A stretch of DNA of 64,000 bases from Pseudomonas sp. CBZ-4 (GTDB lineage: Bacteria > Pseudomonadota > Gammaproteobacteria > Pseudomonadales > Pseudomonadaceae), in contig NZ_ANNV01000042.1 in assembly GCF_000346755.1 (NCBI RefSeq), forward strand, positions 19,430 through 83,429. Reading direction: 5' to 3'. The notes under the pieces are model-generated. The model was given only the letters and a program-made list of their open reading frames with translations, was not told the DNA's origin and did no database searches. A program made the position numbers and the translations under genes. Positions 10,462 through 19,455 of this stretch are shown here, in pieces (within the stretch, counting starts at the first letter, position 1; each line of letters opens with the position of its first letter).

Positions 10462-10911
10462 ATGGCCAGCACTCGTTCGTCGCGCCTGGCGCCAGTGGTG
10501 GACATGGCCGAAAAGGCCGAAAAAACCGCGGTGCAACGCCTGGGGTATTTCCAGGGCCAGGTGCGCCTGGCGGAAAGCAAGCTCGGCGACCTGGAGCGCT
10601 TTCGCGGCGAATACCAGCAACAGTGGATCGAACGCGGCACCCAGGGCGTGTCGGGCCAATGGTTGATGGGCTACCAGGGCTTTCTCAACCAGCTGGAAAC
10701 CGCCGTCGACCAACAGCGCCAAAGCCTGCTCTGGCACCAGAACAACTTCGAAAAGGCCCGCGACAGCTGGCAGCAGGCGTACGCCCGGGTCGAGGGCTTG
10801 CGCAAGCTGGTGCAACGCTACATCGACGAAGCGCGGGCGTTGGAAGACAAGCGTGAGCAAAAGCTGCTGGATGAGTTATCACAGCGCCTCCCGCGCCAAT
10901 CCCAATACTAA
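10462..10911 (+). CDS. fliJ: Flagellar export protein FliJ
   Basis: A 149-residue, highly charged, all-helical coiled-coil protein, last gene of fliEFGHIJ and 3 bp after fliI. FliJ sits in the centre of the FliI hexamer like the gamma subunit of F1 and contacts FlhA, turning on proton-driven export. Identification rests on position, size and coiled-coil composition. A REP doublet follows 19 bp after the stop. Confidence 0.92.
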   Translation: MASTRSSRLAPVVDMAEKAEKTAVQRLGYFQGQVRLAESKLGDLERFRGEYQQQWIERGTQGVSGQWLMGYQGFLNQLETAVDQQRQSLLWHQNNFEKARDSWQQAYARVEGLRKLVQRYIDEARALEDKREQKLLDELSQRLPRQSQY

Positions 10912-10929
10912 AGACCACCACCGGTCCCC

Positions 10930-11018
10930 TGTGGGAGCTGGCTTGCCTGCGATAGCGGTGTACCAGTTGGCTTATCCTTAGCTGATGTACCGCTATCGCA
11001 GGCAAGCCAGCTCCCACA
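10930..11018. repeat. REP doublet (inverted pair)
   Basis: Two 30-bp copies of TGTGGGAGCTGGCTTGCCTG...CGGT in opposite orientation, at 10930-10959 and 10989-11018, separated by 29 bp. This is the standard P. fluorescens REP doublet between the end of fliEFGHIJ and hsbA. The transcript can form a long hairpin that may protect or end the upstream mRNA. Confidence 0.9.
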
Positions 11019-11094
11019 TTTGATCCTCTGTGTTGCTGCTGTGGCGTTCAGCTGCTAAACCTGTGTCTACCGCCAATGACAAGGAAGCAGTCAC

Positions 11095-11400
11095 ATGTCA
11101 GTCGAGTCTGAAGTATCCCTGGACGGGAAGAAGTTGACGATCGCGATCAAGGGTCGGTTCGATTTCGGCAGCCACCAGACGTTTCGCGAATCCTACGAAC
11201 GCTTCTACAAGGTGCCCGAGTTGTACGTGGTCGACCTGAAAGACACCACCTACATGGACAGCTCGGCCCTGGGCATGCTCCTGCTGTTGCGTGATCACGC
11301 CGGCGGTGACAACGCGGACGTGCAGGTGGTCAACAGCAATTCCGATGTGCGCAAGATCCTCGCCATCTCCAACTTCGACAAACTGTTCGACATCAGTTGA
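11095..11400 (+). CDS. hsbA: Anti-sigma factor antagonist HsbA (STAS domain)
   Basis: A 101-residue single STAS domain (SpoIIAA-like) with the phosphorylatable serine in the motif TTYMDSSALGMLLLLRDHAG (about 52-71). In P. aeruginosa the HptB pathway controls HsbA phosphorylation through HsbR. HsbA then binds either the anti-sigma factor FlgM or the diguanylate cyclase HsbD, linking flagellar gene expression to biofilm formation. Here it is first in hsbA-hsbR-hptB, inserted between fliJ and fliK. The hsbR start overlaps its stop codon. Confidence 0.9.
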   Translation: MSVESEVSLDGKKLTIAIKGRFDFGSHQTFRESYERFYKVPELYVVDLKDTTYMDSSALGMLLLLRDHAGGDNADVQVVNSNSDVRKILAISNFDKLFDIS

Positions 11401-13115
11401 GCGGCCTGGCCCCCGTGCTTGAGCCGCTGACGGTGCTGATCGCCGAAGACAGCGCCACCGACCTGCTGTTGTTGTCCACCATCGTGCGGCGCCAGGGGCA
11501 TCAGGTGCTCACCGCCAGCAATGGTTTGGACGCGGTGCAAGTGTTTGCCCGCGAGCGCCCGCAGTTGGTGTTGATGGACGCCCTGATGCCGGTGATGGAC
11601 GGCTTTGAAGCGGCGCGCCAGATCAAGCAGTTGGCGGGCGAAACCTTGGTGCCGGTGATTTTCCTCACCTCCCTGCGCGAGAGTTCGGCCCTGGCCCAGT
11701 GCCTGGATGCCGGCGGCGATGACTTCATGGCCAAGCCCTACAACCCGCTGATCCTGGCGGCGAAGATCAACGCCATGGATCGCCTGCGCCGCTTGCAAGC
11801 CACGGTGTTGCAGCAGCGCGACCTGATCGCCCGGCACCACGACTACCTGCTGCATGAGCAACGGGTGGCCAAGGCGGTGTTCGACAAGGTGGCGCATTCG
11901 GGCTGTATCAACGCCGCGCCGAATATCCGCTACCTGCAATCGCCCTATGCGCTGTTCAACGGCGACCTGTTGCTGGCGGCCTATACGCCGTCGGGCGATA
12001 TGCATGTGTTGCTGGGCGACTTCACCGGCCACGGCTTGCCGGCGGCGGTGGGCGCCATGCCCCTGGCGGAAGTGTTCTACGGCATGACCGCCAAGGGCTA
12101 CGGCCTGGCGCAGATCCTGCGGGAGATGAACGTCAAGCTCAAACGCATCCTGCCGGTGGACATGTTCTGCTGCGCCACCCTGTTGTGCCTGAGCACCCAG
12201 CGCCGTGTGGTGGAAGTGTGGAACGGCGGCATGCCCGAAGGCTATGTGCATGAAGTCGCCAGCGGCAAGCGCACGGCGTTGGTGCCGCGGCATCTGCCGT
12301 TGGGCGTGCTGTCGGCCGAAGCCTTCGATGACCGCACCGAGGTGTGGCCGATGGCCCTGGGTGACCGGGTGTTTTTGCTCTCCGATGGCGTGCTCGACAC
12401 GGCTGACAGCAATGACCAGCTGTTTGGCGTCGAGCGCCTGCATCAGGTATTTGCCGCCAACCGCGAGCCCGACCTTTTGTTTGCCGAGATCGAGCAAGCC
12501 CTGGCCGGGTTTCGCGGTGAGGCGCGGGATGACGTGAGCATGGTGGAAATCACCCTGCAAGCCGGGCAGTCCCTGCGCGCGACCGGGCCGCTGTATACCG
12601 ACAGCAGCCAGTCGTGCCCGCTGGATTGGTCGGTGAGTTTCGAGTTTCGCGCCGAGACCCTCAAGCGCTACAACCCGTTGCCGTACTTGCTGCAACTGTT
12701 GCTGGAAATCCACGGCCTGCGCGAGCGCAGCGGGGCGTTGTACAGCGTGATGGCCGAGCTGTATTCCAACGCCCTGGAGCACGGCGTGCTGGGCCTGGAC
12801 TCGCGGCTCAAGCGGGATGTGCACGGTTTTGCCGACTACTATCGCCAGCGCAACGAGCGGTTGGCGCAGTTGAGCGGCGGTTACGTGCGGGTGCACGTGC
12901 AGGTGGTGCCGACGGCGACGGGCGGGCAGATGTCGTTGCGCATCGAAGACAGCGGCGCCGGCTTTGACGTGGAACAGGTGCTGGCGCGCCCGCTGGAGGT
13001 TGATCGCCTGTCGGGCCGGGGGCTGAACCTGGTGCGTCAATTGAGCGGCGACGTGCACTGGTCCGACGGCGGGCGGAGCGTCTGCGTGGAGTTTTCGTGG
13101 CCGGCTCAGGCATAA
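11397..13115 (+). CDS. hsbR: Response regulator with PP2C phosphatase and kinase domains, HsbR
   Basis: A protein of up to 572 residues with three domains: receiver (about 10-130, phospho-Asp in LVLMDALMPVMDG), a PP2C/SpoIIE serine phosphatase (about 185-385, with LLGDFTGHGLPAAVGAMPLAEVFY and DDVSMVEI) and a HATPase serine-kinase domain (about 420-570, N-box ELYSNALEHG, G-box EDSGAGFDVEQV). It acts as a phosphatase or kinase on HsbA depending on receiver phosphorylation by HptB. The first possible start is TTG at 11397, overlapping the hsbA stop in TTGA; a GTG at 11415 is also possible. The choice does not affect any domain. Confidence 0.92.
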   Translation: MSGLAPVLEPLTVLIAEDSATDLLLLSTIVRRQGHQVLTASNGLDAVQVFARERPQLVLMDALMPVMDGFEAARQIKQLAGETLVPVIFLTSLRESSALAQCLDAGGDDFMAKPYNPLILAAKINAMDRLRRLQATVLQQRDLIARHHDYLLHEQRVAKAVFDKVAHSGCINAAPNIRYLQSPYALFNGDLLLAAYTPSGDMHVLLGDFTGHGLPAAVGAMPLAEVFYGMTAKGYGLAQILREMNVKLKRILPVDMFCCATLLCLSTQRRVVEVWNGGMPEGYVHEVASGKRTALVPRHLPLGVLSAEAFDDRTEVWPMALGDRVFLLSDGVLDTADSNDQLFGVERLHQVFAANREPDLLFAEIEQALAGFRGEARDDVSMVEITLQAGQSLRATGPLYTDSSQSCPLDWSVSFEFRAETLKRYNPLPYLLQLLLEIHGLRERSGALYSVMAELYSNALEHGVLGLDSRLKRDVHGFADYYRQRNERLAQLSGGYVRVHVQVVPTATGGQMSLRIEDSGAGFDVEQVLARPLEVDRLSGRGLNLVRQLSGDVHWSDGGRSVCVEFSWPAQA

Positions 13116-13145
13116 TCCGCCGATTCTTGATCAAGGAGCGAACAA

Positions 13146-13493
13146 GTGGCTGAGATTCATCTGGACCCGGACGTGTTATCGGGGTTGCAGGAAGTGATGG
13201 AAGGTGAGTATCCGCGCTTGCTGGATACCTTCCTCGACGATTCGCAAAAGCGCGTCGAAGCGTTGCGCAAGGCCCGGGATGACGCCAAGGCGCTCGGGCG
13301 CATCGCCCACAGCTTCAAGGGCAGCAGCGGCAACCTGGGCGCGGTGCGGCTGGCGCAGTTGTGCCAGCGGTTGGAGGCGGAGTCGGCGCAGGCGCCTGGC
13401 AGTGACTTGGGTGAGCTGGTGGATCAGATCGATCACGAATTTGCGCTGGTGCGGCCGCTGTATGAGTCGGAGCGCCAGCGCTTCCAGCTCTGA
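13146..13493 (+). CDS. hptB: Histidine phosphotransfer protein HptB
   Basis: A 115-residue single Hpt domain with the canonical IAHSFKGSSGNLGA motif (phospho-His55). The start is GTG at 13146 behind AAGGAG. In P. aeruginosa HptB collects phosphate from hybrid kinases such as RetS, SagS and PA1611 and passes it to HsbR. That order of flow is known from P. aeruginosa and is inferred here. It is the last gene of the hsb operon, and a REP doublet starts right after its stop codon. Confidence 0.92.
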   Translation: MAEIHLDPDVLSGLQEVMEGEYPRLLDTFLDDSQKRVEALRKARDDAKALGRIAHSFKGSSGNLGAVRLAQLCQRLEAESAQAPGSDLGELVDQIDHEFALVRPLYESERQRFQL

Positions 13494-13495
13494 CC

Positions 13496-13582
13496 TGTGG
13501 GAGCTGGCTTGCCTGCGATAGCATCACCACGGTTTAACTGAAATATCGAGTTGCCCGCATCGCAGGCAAGCCAGCGCCCACA
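13496..13582. repeat. REP doublet between hptB and fliK
   Basis: Inverted pair: TGTGGGAGCTGGCTTGCCTG at the left and its diverged complement ending GCCAGCGCCCACA at the right. A further half-site (GCCAGCTCCCGCA) follows at 13588-13600. It starts 2 bp after the hptB stop codon. Confidence 0.85.
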
Positions 13583-13622
13583 GAAAAGCCAGCTCCCGCA
13601 TTTCTAGTCGCACTCGGCAACC

Positions 13623-13638
13623 TGGCCCGACTCTTGCT
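13623..13638 (+). promoter_or_regulatory. Sigma-54 promoter of fliK
   Basis: TGGCCCGACTCTTGCT: GG at 13624-13625 and GC at 13636-13637 with 10 bases between, 50 bp before the fliK ATG. It shows that fliK is transcribed on its own, separate from the hsb genes. Confidence 0.85.
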
Positions 13639-13688
13639 CTATCTCCTGTTACTGCATCCCCGACCCCATGCAGTGGAGACCTTTACCT

Positions 13689-15005
13689 ATGCCAGTCGCC
13701 CCGAATTCGCTCCTCCAGGCTGCCCCTGCGGCCAAGCCGCAAGCGCCCGCTGCCAACCCCCCGGCAGCGGCCGTGGAGCCGCGTGACAAGGGCGCCGGCT
13801 TTGCCCAGGTGTTCGCCAGCCAGGGGTCAAAACCGGTGGCAAAGGCCGACGACGCGCCGTCAAAAACCACACGCGACAAGCCTGCCGACGCCAATGCCAA
13901 GCAGGTGGACAGCAATGACAAACCTGCCGCCAGCAAGCCGGCGGTTGCCGATAGCGGCAATCCTTTGCCTGCCAAACCGCCCGCCAAGTCCGACGACAGC
14001 GCCAGCACGGATGACGACAAACCTGTCGGCCCGGCCCTGGCGCAGCAGCCTCCCACTGACCCGGTAGTCGACCCGGCCTTGGTGGCAGCGGTCACGCCGG
14101 CTGTAGTCGTGCCGGTGGTGACTGTTACTGACGACAGCAAGCCTGCGCCCGTGGCCACCGCACCGCTGGCGGTGACCGACGAGGTCAAGCAGCCAGCCTT
14201 CGACCCCGAGGCGGACCCCCTCGATTCCATGCCGGCCGTACGCCTGGCGATGGAGCAGGGCGGCCACGTCTCCGCCAGCAGCCAGTCGCCGCAGAAACCT
14301 ACGCCAAACCTGGACCAGCCCACCGCTGCGCAAAACTTCACGGCTGGCCTGGCCAATATGGTCGACCAGCAAGCCGCCAAGGACAGCACTGACCAAGGTG
14401 GCGACAAGGCTTTCAGCGGGCTGATCGACGACGGTCTCAAGGACTTGAAGGGCGCCAGCAGCGACACCCGTGTCGATGACTTCGCCAACCGCCTGGCTGC
14501 GTTGACCCAGGCTGCCACGCCGAAAACCGCAAATGCCTTGCCGCCGGCCACCAACACGCCGTTGGCCATGCATCAGAGCGGCTGGACCGAAGAAGTGGTC
14601 AACCGCGTGATGTACCTGTCCAGCGCGAACCTCAAGTCCGCCGAGATCCAGTTGCAGCCAGCGGAATTGGGGCGCCTGGATATCAAAGTCAATATGACGG
14701 CGGACCAGCAGGCCCAGGTCAGCTTCATGAGCGGCCATGCCGTGGTGCGTGAAGCGCTGGAAAGCCAGTCCGGGCGCCTGCGCGAGATGTTTGCCCAGCA
14801 GGGCATGGGACAGGTGGATGTGAACGTGTCGGACCAGTCCCGTGGCCAGGAGCAGCAACAGCAGCAGGGCCAGGCGCGTGGCGTGAGTGGCATCGGTGGG
14901 CGTGGGGGTGATAGTGACAGCGGTGCCCATGCTGAAGTGGCTGAAGCGGTTGCGCCGGTGACGTCAACGGTGATCGGCTCCAGCGCCGTCGATTACTACG
15001 CCTGA
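13689..15005 (+). CDS. fliK: Flagellar hook-length control protein FliK
   Basis: A 438-residue protein with a long Ala/Pro/Asp/Lys-rich N-terminal ruler (about 1-280) and the conserved FliK C-terminal domain (about 300-390, with LQLQPAELGRLDIKVNMTADQQAQVSF in frame), then a Gln-rich tail (QEQQQQQGQ). FliK measures hook length and switches FlhB from hook to filament substrates. I chose the ATG at 13689 rather than 13668 because GGAGA lies 9 bp before it. It is flanked by REP doublets, with its own sigma-54 promoter. Confidence 0.93.
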   Translation: MPVAPNSLLQAAPAAKPQAPAANPPAAAVEPRDKGAGFAQVFASQGSKPVAKADDAPSKTTRDKPADANAKQVDSNDKPAASKPAVADSGNPLPAKPPAKSDDSASTDDDKPVGPALAQQPPTDPVVDPALVAAVTPAVVVPVVTVTDDSKPAPVATAPLAVTDEVKQPAFDPEADPLDSMPAVRLAMEQGGHVSASSQSPQKPTPNLDQPTAAQNFTAGLANMVDQQAAKDSTDQGGDKAFSGLIDDGLKDLKGASSDTRVDDFANRLAALTQAATPKTANALPPATNTPLAMHQSGWTEEVVNRVMYLSSANLKSAEIQLQPAELGRLDIKVNMTADQQAQVSFMSGHAVVREALESQSGRLREMFAQQGMGQVDVNVSDQSRGQEQQQQQGQARGVSGIGGRGGDSDSGAHAEVAEAVAPVTSTVIGSSAVDYYA

Positions 15006-15026
15006 CCCCAGCAGGAACGCGGTCCA

Positions 15027-15115
15027 TGTGGGAGCTGGCTTGCCTGCGATAGCGATCTATCAGTGACAGATGTATTCACTGACACACCGCTATCGCAGGC
15101 AAGCCAGCTCCCACA
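15027..15115. repeat. REP doublet between fliK and fliL
   Basis: Inverted pair of the 5-TGTGGGAGCTGGCTTGCCTG family, left copy from 15027, right copy ending at 15115, 21 bp after the fliK stop. Confidence 0.9.
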
Positions 15116-15159
15116 GTTGATTTGGGGTGTAGCTGCTTCCTCGCATTACCAGACAACTC

Positions 15160-15175
15160 TGGCATAACACTTGCT
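15160..15175 (+). promoter_or_regulatory. Sigma-54 promoter of fliLMNOPQR-flhB
   Basis: TGGCATAACACTTGCT: GG at 15161-15162 and GC at 15173-15174 with 10 bases between; only one base differs from TGGCAC-N5-TTGCT. It lies 50 bp before the fliL ATG. Confidence 0.9.
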
Positions 15176-15225
15176 CTTGCCTTTCCGTAGATCTATGAAT
15201 CCCCGAATAGTGACGGATTATTGGC

Positions 15226-15726
15226 ATGGCGAAGAGCGACGACGCAGCAAAAGCACCCGCAGGCAAAGGCAAGCTCAAGCTTATCCTGATGATTGTCGTG
15301 GGCCTGATCCTGGCTATCGGCGCCTCTGTCGGTGGCACCTGGTACATCATGCACAGCAGTGCAAGCAAACCGGCACCGGCTGCCGAAACCGCCAGTAACG
15401 TCAAGCAACCGGCAATCTTCGAGCCGATGCTGCCGGCCTTTGTCGCCAACTTCAACCAGAACGGCCGCCAACGCTACCTGCAAGTCAGCATGACCTTGCT
15501 GGCGCGCAACCAGGCCGACCTGGATGCCCTCAAGGTGCATATGCCGGTGATCCGCAACAACCTGGTGATGCTGTTCTCCGCCCAAAGCTTCGACGCCCTG
15601 GCCACCCCGGTCGGCCAGGAAATGCTGCGCCAGAAGGTCACCGCAAGCGTGCAGGAAGTGTCCCAGAAAGAGCTCGGCAAAGTCGCAATCGAGCAAGTGC
15701 TCTTTACCAACTACGTACTGCAGTAG
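15226..15726 (+). CDS. fliL: Flagellar basal body-associated protein FliL
   Basis: A 166-residue inner-membrane protein: a short Lys-rich cytoplasmic N-terminus, one transmembrane helix at about 18-42 (LILMIVVGLILAIGASVGGTWYIM) and a periplasmic stomatin-like domain. FliL rings the stator units and supports torque under load. It is first in fliLMNOPQR-flhB, 9 bp before fliM, and the sigma-54 promoter is directly upstream. Confidence 0.95.
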   Translation: MAKSDDAAKAPAGKGKLKLILMIVVGLILAIGASVGGTWYIMHSSASKPAPAAETASNVKQPAIFEPMLPAFVANFNQNGRQRYLQVSMTLLARNQADLDALKVHMPVIRNNLVMLFSAQSFDALATPVGQEMLRQKVTASVQEVSQKELGKVAIEQVLFTNYVLQ

Positions 15727-15735
15727 GATCACGAC

Positions 15736-16704
15736 ATGGCCGTGCAAGACCTGCTGTCCCAGGATGAAATCGACGCGCTGCTCCACGGCGTCGACGATGG
15801 TCTGGTGCAGACCGAAATGGCTGCCGAACCCGGCAGCGTCAAAAGTTATGACCTGACCAGCCAGGACCGCATCGTCCGTGGGCGCATGCCGACCCTGGAG
15901 ATGATCAACGAACGTTTTGCCCGTTACACGCGGATCAGCATGTTCAACATGCTGCGCCGCTCGGCGGACGTGGCGGTGGGCGGCGTGCAGGTGATGAAGT
16001 TCGGTGAATACGTGCACTCGCTGTACGTGCCCACCAGCCTCAACCTGGTCAAGATCAAGCCGCTGCGCGGCACGGCGCTGTTCATCCTCGACGCCAAGCT
16101 GGTGTTCAAGCTGGTGGACAACTTCTTCGGCGGCGACGGTCGTCACGCCAAGATCGAAGGCCGTGAATTCACCCCCACCGAACTGCGCGTAGTGCGCATG
16201 GTGCTGGAGCAAGCCTTCATCGACTTGAAGGAAGCCTGGCAGGCGATCATGGAAGTCAATTTCGAGTACATCAACTCGGAAGTGAACCCGGCCATGGCCA
16301 ACATCGTCGGCCCCAGCGAAGCCATTGTGGTGTCGACCTTCCACATCGAACTCGATGGCGGTGGCGGCGACCTGCACGTGACCATGCCGTACTCGATGAT
16401 CGAGCCGGTGCGCGAAATGCTCGACGCCGGTTTCCAGTCCGACCTCGACGACCAGGACGAACGCTGGGTCAAGGCCCTGCGCGAAGACTTGCTGGATGTG
16501 GACGTGCCCCTGAGCGCCACCGTGGCCCGCCGCCAACTGCGCCTGCGCGACATCTTGCACATGCAGCCGGGCGACGTGATCCCCGTGGAATTGCCGGAAG
16601 AAATGATCATGCGCGCCAACGGCGTGCCGTCGTTCAAGGTCAAGCTCGGTTCCCACAAGGGCAACCTGGCGTTGCAAGTGATCGAACCGATCAACCGCCG
16701 CTGA
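15736..16704 (+). CDS. fliM: Flagellar motor switch protein FliM
   Basis: A 322-residue C-ring protein. The N-terminus carries the CheY-P-binding motif LLSQDEIDALLHGV (residues 5-18), followed by the FliG-binding middle domain and a C-terminal SpoA (FliN-like) domain. It receives the phosphorylated CheY signal and reverses rotation. Length and motifs are typical. Confidence 0.97.
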   Translation: MAVQDLLSQDEIDALLHGVDDGLVQTEMAAEPGSVKSYDLTSQDRIVRGRMPTLEMINERFARYTRISMFNMLRRSADVAVGGVQVMKFGEYVHSLYVPTSLNLVKIKPLRGTALFILDAKLVFKLVDNFFGGDGRHAKIEGREFTPTELRVVRMVLEQAFIDLKEAWQAIMEVNFEYINSEVNPAMANIVGPSEAIVVSTFHIELDGGGGDLHVTMPYSMIEPVREMLDAGFQSDLDDQDERWVKALREDLLDVDVPLSATVARRQLRLRDILHMQPGDVIPVELPEEMIMRANGVPSFKVKLGSHKGNLALQVIEPINRR

Positions 16705-16738
16705 TCAACTTTAATTTTTGCTGCGCCGAGGACATGTA

Positions 16739-17206
16739 ATGGCTACCGAACACGAAAACACTTCCGCCGAAGACCAGGCCCTGGCTGACGAATGGGCGGC
16801 TGCCCTGGAAGAGACCGGCGATGTTGGCCAGGACGACATCGACGCGCTGCTGGCCGCCGACGCCGCCACCGCGCCGGCCGGCAACCGCCTGCCGATGGAA
16901 GAATTCGGCAGCGTGCCGAAGAACAACGAGCCGGTGACCCTCGATGGGCCGAACCTGGATGTGATCCTCGACATCCCGGTGTCGATCTCCATGGAAGTGG
17001 GCAGCACCGAAATCAACATCCGCAACCTGCTGCAACTCAACCAGGGTTCGGTGATCGAGCTCGATCGCCTGGCCGGTGAGCCGCTGGACGTGCTGGTCAA
17101 CGGCACCCTGATTGCCCACGGCGAAGTGGTGGTGGTCAACGAAAAGTTCGGCATCCGCCTGACCGACGTGATCAGCCCGAGCGAACGCATCAAGAAGCTG
17201 CGCTGA
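16739..17206 (+). CDS. fliN: Flagellar motor switch protein FliN
   Basis: A 155-residue protein with a variable acidic N-terminus, including QDDIDALLAAD (about 34-44) that echoes the FliM CheY-binding motif, and a C-terminal SpoA domain (about 78-155, with LLQLNQGSVIELDRLAGEPLDVLVNG in frame). It forms the lower C ring and binds FliH. The ATG at 16739 has GAGGA 6 bp upstream, so I preferred it to a TTG at 16718. Confidence 0.96.
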   Translation: MATEHENTSAEDQALADEWAAALEETGDVGQDDIDALLAADAATAPAGNRLPMEEFGSVPKNNEPVTLDGPNLDVILDIPVSISMEVGSTEINIRNLLQLNQGSVIELDRLAGEPLDVLVNGTLIAHGEVVVVNEKFGIRLTDVISPSERIKKLR

Positions 17207-17207
17207 T

Positions 17208-17645
17208 ATGAACCGCCTGATGGTAGGACTGTTATTCGCGCTGCCATTGGGCGCCATGGCCGCCGAGCCGATTGCCCAGGCCGCCACGGCGGCGCCGGCC
17301 GGCAGCGGCCTCGGTGGCCAGTTGACGCAGCTGGTGCTGGGCCTGCTGCTGGTGGTGGGCCTGATTTTCGTGCTGGCCTGGCTGATGCGCCGGGTGCAGA
17401 ACGTCGGTCCGGGCAATGGCCAGGTCATCGAGCTGATCGGCTCGCGCGCCCTTGGCCCGCGTGATCGGCTGGGGCTGGTGCAAGTCGGCGAGGAACAGAT
17501 CCTGCTGGGCCTCACCCCTGGCCGCATCACTCCGCTGCATGTGCTCAAGACCCCCGTGAACGTGGATCAGGCCGAGTCCGCCACGCCAGAATTCGCCCAG
17601 CGCCTGATGGAGTTGCTGGGCAAGGATCAGAAGGATAAGAAGTAA
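17208..17645 (+). CDS. fliO: Flagellar export apparatus protein FliO
   Basis: A 145-residue protein with a signal-peptide-like N-terminus ([20 protein letters not shown]), one transmembrane segment at about 44-63 ([19 protein letters not shown]) and a cytoplasmic domain. FliO is an assembly factor for the FliP ring. It begins 1 bp after fliN and ends in TAATG shared with the fliP start. Confidence 0.92.
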   Translation: MNRLMVGLLFALPLGAMAAEPIAQAATAAPAGSGLGGQLTQLVLGLLLVVGLIFVLAWLMRRVQNVGPGNGQVIELIGSRALGPRDRLGLVQVGEEQILLGLTPGRITPLHVLKTPVNVDQAESATPEFAQRLMELLGKDQKDKK

Positions 17646-18388
17646 TGCGCGTTTTATTGACGCTCATGCTGTTGCTGGCGGCGCCATTGGCGTTCGCCGC
17701 CGACCCGTTGTCGATCCCGGCGATTACCCTGGGCACCAACGCGGCGGGCGCGCAGGAGTATTCGGTCAGCCTGCAGATCCTGCTGATCATGACGGCGCTG
17801 AGTTTTATCCCGGCGTTTGTCATGCTGATGACCAGCTTTACGCGGATCATCATCGTGTTCTCGATCCTGCGCCAGGCCCTGGGCTTGCAGCAGACGCCGT
17901 CGAACCAGATCCTCACCGGCATGGCCTTGTTCCTGACGCTGTTCATCATGGCGCCGGTGTTCGACAAGGTGAACCAGCAAGCGCTGCAGCCTTACCTGGC
18001 GGAAACCATCACGGCCCAGGTCGCCATCGACAAGGCCCAGGGCCCGATCAAGGACTTCATGCTGTCGCAGACCCGCTCCAGCGACCTGGAGCTGTTCATG
18101 CGCCTGTCCAAGCGCACCGACATCGCCACCCCGGACCAGGCGCCGCTGACCATCCTCGTGCCGGCGTTTGTCACCTCGGAATTGAAGACCGCATTCCAGA
18201 TCGGCTTCATGATCTTTATCCCGTTCCTGATCATCGACCTGGTGGTGGCGAGCGTGCTGATGGCCATGGGTATGATGATGCTGTCGCCGCTGATCATCTC
18301 GTTGCCGTTCAAGATCATGCTGTTTGTGCTGGTGGACGGTTGGGCGCTGATTATCGGCACCCTGGCCGGCAGTTTCGGCGGGGTATAG
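17645..18388 (+). CDS. fliP: Flagellar export gate protein FliP
   Basis: A 247-residue membrane protein with a cleavable signal peptide ([20 protein letters not shown]), four hydrophobic segments and the family motifs [17 protein letters not shown] and [19 protein letters not shown]. FliP, FliQ and FliR form the helical export gate (5:4:1) inside the MS ring. Its ATG shares an A with the fliO stop (TAATG). Confidence 0.97.
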   Translation: MRVLLTLMLLLAAPLAFAADPLSIPAITLGTNAAGAQEYSVSLQILLIMTALSFIPAFVMLMTSFTRIIIVFSILRQALGLQQTPSNQILTGMALFLTLFIMAPVFDKVNQQALQPYLAETITAQVAIDKAQGPIKDFMLSQTRSSDLELFMRLSKRTDIATPDQAPLTILVPAFVTSELKTAFQIGFMIFIPFLIIDLVVASVLMAMGMMMLSPLIISLPFKIMLFVLVDGWALIIGTLAGSFGGV

Positions 18389-18392
18389 CGCA

Positions 18393-18662
18393 ATGACTCC
18401 AGAAGTAGCCGTCGACCTGTTCCGTGAAGCGCTGTGGCTGACCACCATGATGGTCGCCGTGCTGGTGGTGCCGAGCCTGTTGGTGGGCCTGCTGGTGGCG
18501 ATGTTCCAGGCGGCGACGCAGATTAACGAACAGACCTTGAGCTTCCTGCCGCGTTTGCTGGTGATGCTGATCACCCTGATCGTCGCCGGCCCGTGGCTGG
18601 TGCAGACGTTCATGGAATACATCCTGCAGCTGTACGGCAGTATTCCGCAGTTGATCGGCTGA
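18393..18662 (+). CDS. fliQ: Flagellar export gate protein FliQ
   Basis: An 89-residue hairpin of two transmembrane helices (about 15-38 and 50-75) with the family motif AATQINEQTLSFLPRLL between them. It is 4 bp from fliP and 4 bp from fliR. Confidence 0.96.
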   Translation: MTPEVAVDLFREALWLTTMMVAVLVVPSLLVGLLVAMFQAATQINEQTLSFLPRLLVMLITLIVAGPWLVQTFMEYILQLYGSIPQLIG

Positions 18663-18666
18663 CCTG

Positions 18667-19452
18667 ATGCAGTCCGTACTGGCCTTGACCGACACCCAGA
18701 TCAGCACCTGGGTGGCGTCCTTCATCCTGCCGATGTTCCGGGTCATGGCGGTGCTGATGACCATGCCGGTGTTTGGCACGACCCTGGTGCCCAAGCGCAT
18801 CCGCCTGTATTTCGCATTCGCCATCACCGTGGTGATCGTGCCCGGCTTGCCGCCGATGCCACCGGTGAATGCGCTGGACCTCAGTGCGTTGTTGCTGATT
18901 GCCGAGCAGATCCTGATCGGCGCAATCCTGGGTTTCTCGCTGACGTTGTTCTTCCAGGCCTTTGTGATCGCCGGGCAAATCATCTCGATCCAGATGGGCA
19001 TGGGCTTTGCGTCCATGGTCGACCCTACCAACGGCGTGTCGGTGGCGGTGATCGGGCAGTTCCTGACGATGCTGGTGACCTTGCTGTTCCTGGCCATGAA
19101 CGGCCATCTGGTGGCATTCGAGGTGATGACCGAGAGCTTCACCACCTTGCCCGTGGGCTCGGGGCTGGTGGTCAACCATTTCTGGGAGCTGGTCGGGCGC
19201 CTCAGTTGGGTGCTGGGCGCGTCGCTGTTGCTGGTGTTGCCGGCGATCACCGCGTTGCTGGTGGTCAACATCGCGTTTGGCGTGATGACCCGGGCGGCGC
19301 CGCAATTGAACATCTTCTCCATCGGTTTCCCGTTGACCCTGGTCTTGGGCATGGGGATTTTCTGGGTCGGCATGGCCGACATTCTCAATCAGTATCAACC
19401 GCTGGCGTCCGACGCCTTGCAGTTCTTACGTGATCTGGCACGGGCGCGCTGA
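18667..19452 (+). CDS. fliR: Flagellar export gate protein FliR
   Basis: A 261-residue polytopic membrane protein with about six hydrophobic segments, and the FliR signature QIISIQMGMGFASMVDPTNG near residue 108. A single FliR copy closes the FliP5Q4R1 gate and contacts FlhB, whose gene follows after 3 bp. Confidence 0.96.
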   Translation: MQSVLALTDTQISTWVASFILPMFRVMAVLMTMPVFGTTLVPKRIRLYFAFAITVVIVPGLPPMPPVNALDLSALLLIAEQILIGAILGFSLTLFFQAFVIAGQIISIQMGMGFASMVDPTNGVSVAVIGQFLTMLVTLLFLAMNGHLVAFEVMTESFTTLPVGSGLVVNHFWELVGRLSWVLGASLLLVLPAITALLVVNIAFGVMTRAAPQLNIFSIGFPLTLVLGMGIFWVGMADILNQYQPLASDALQFLRDLARAR

Positions 19453-19455
19453 ACC

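Noticed and set aside
10930..15115. Regularly repeated palindromes taken as a possible CRISPR array
   Set aside because: The copies are REP doublets in inverted pairs, hundreds to thousands of bases apart, with genes between and no cas genes.
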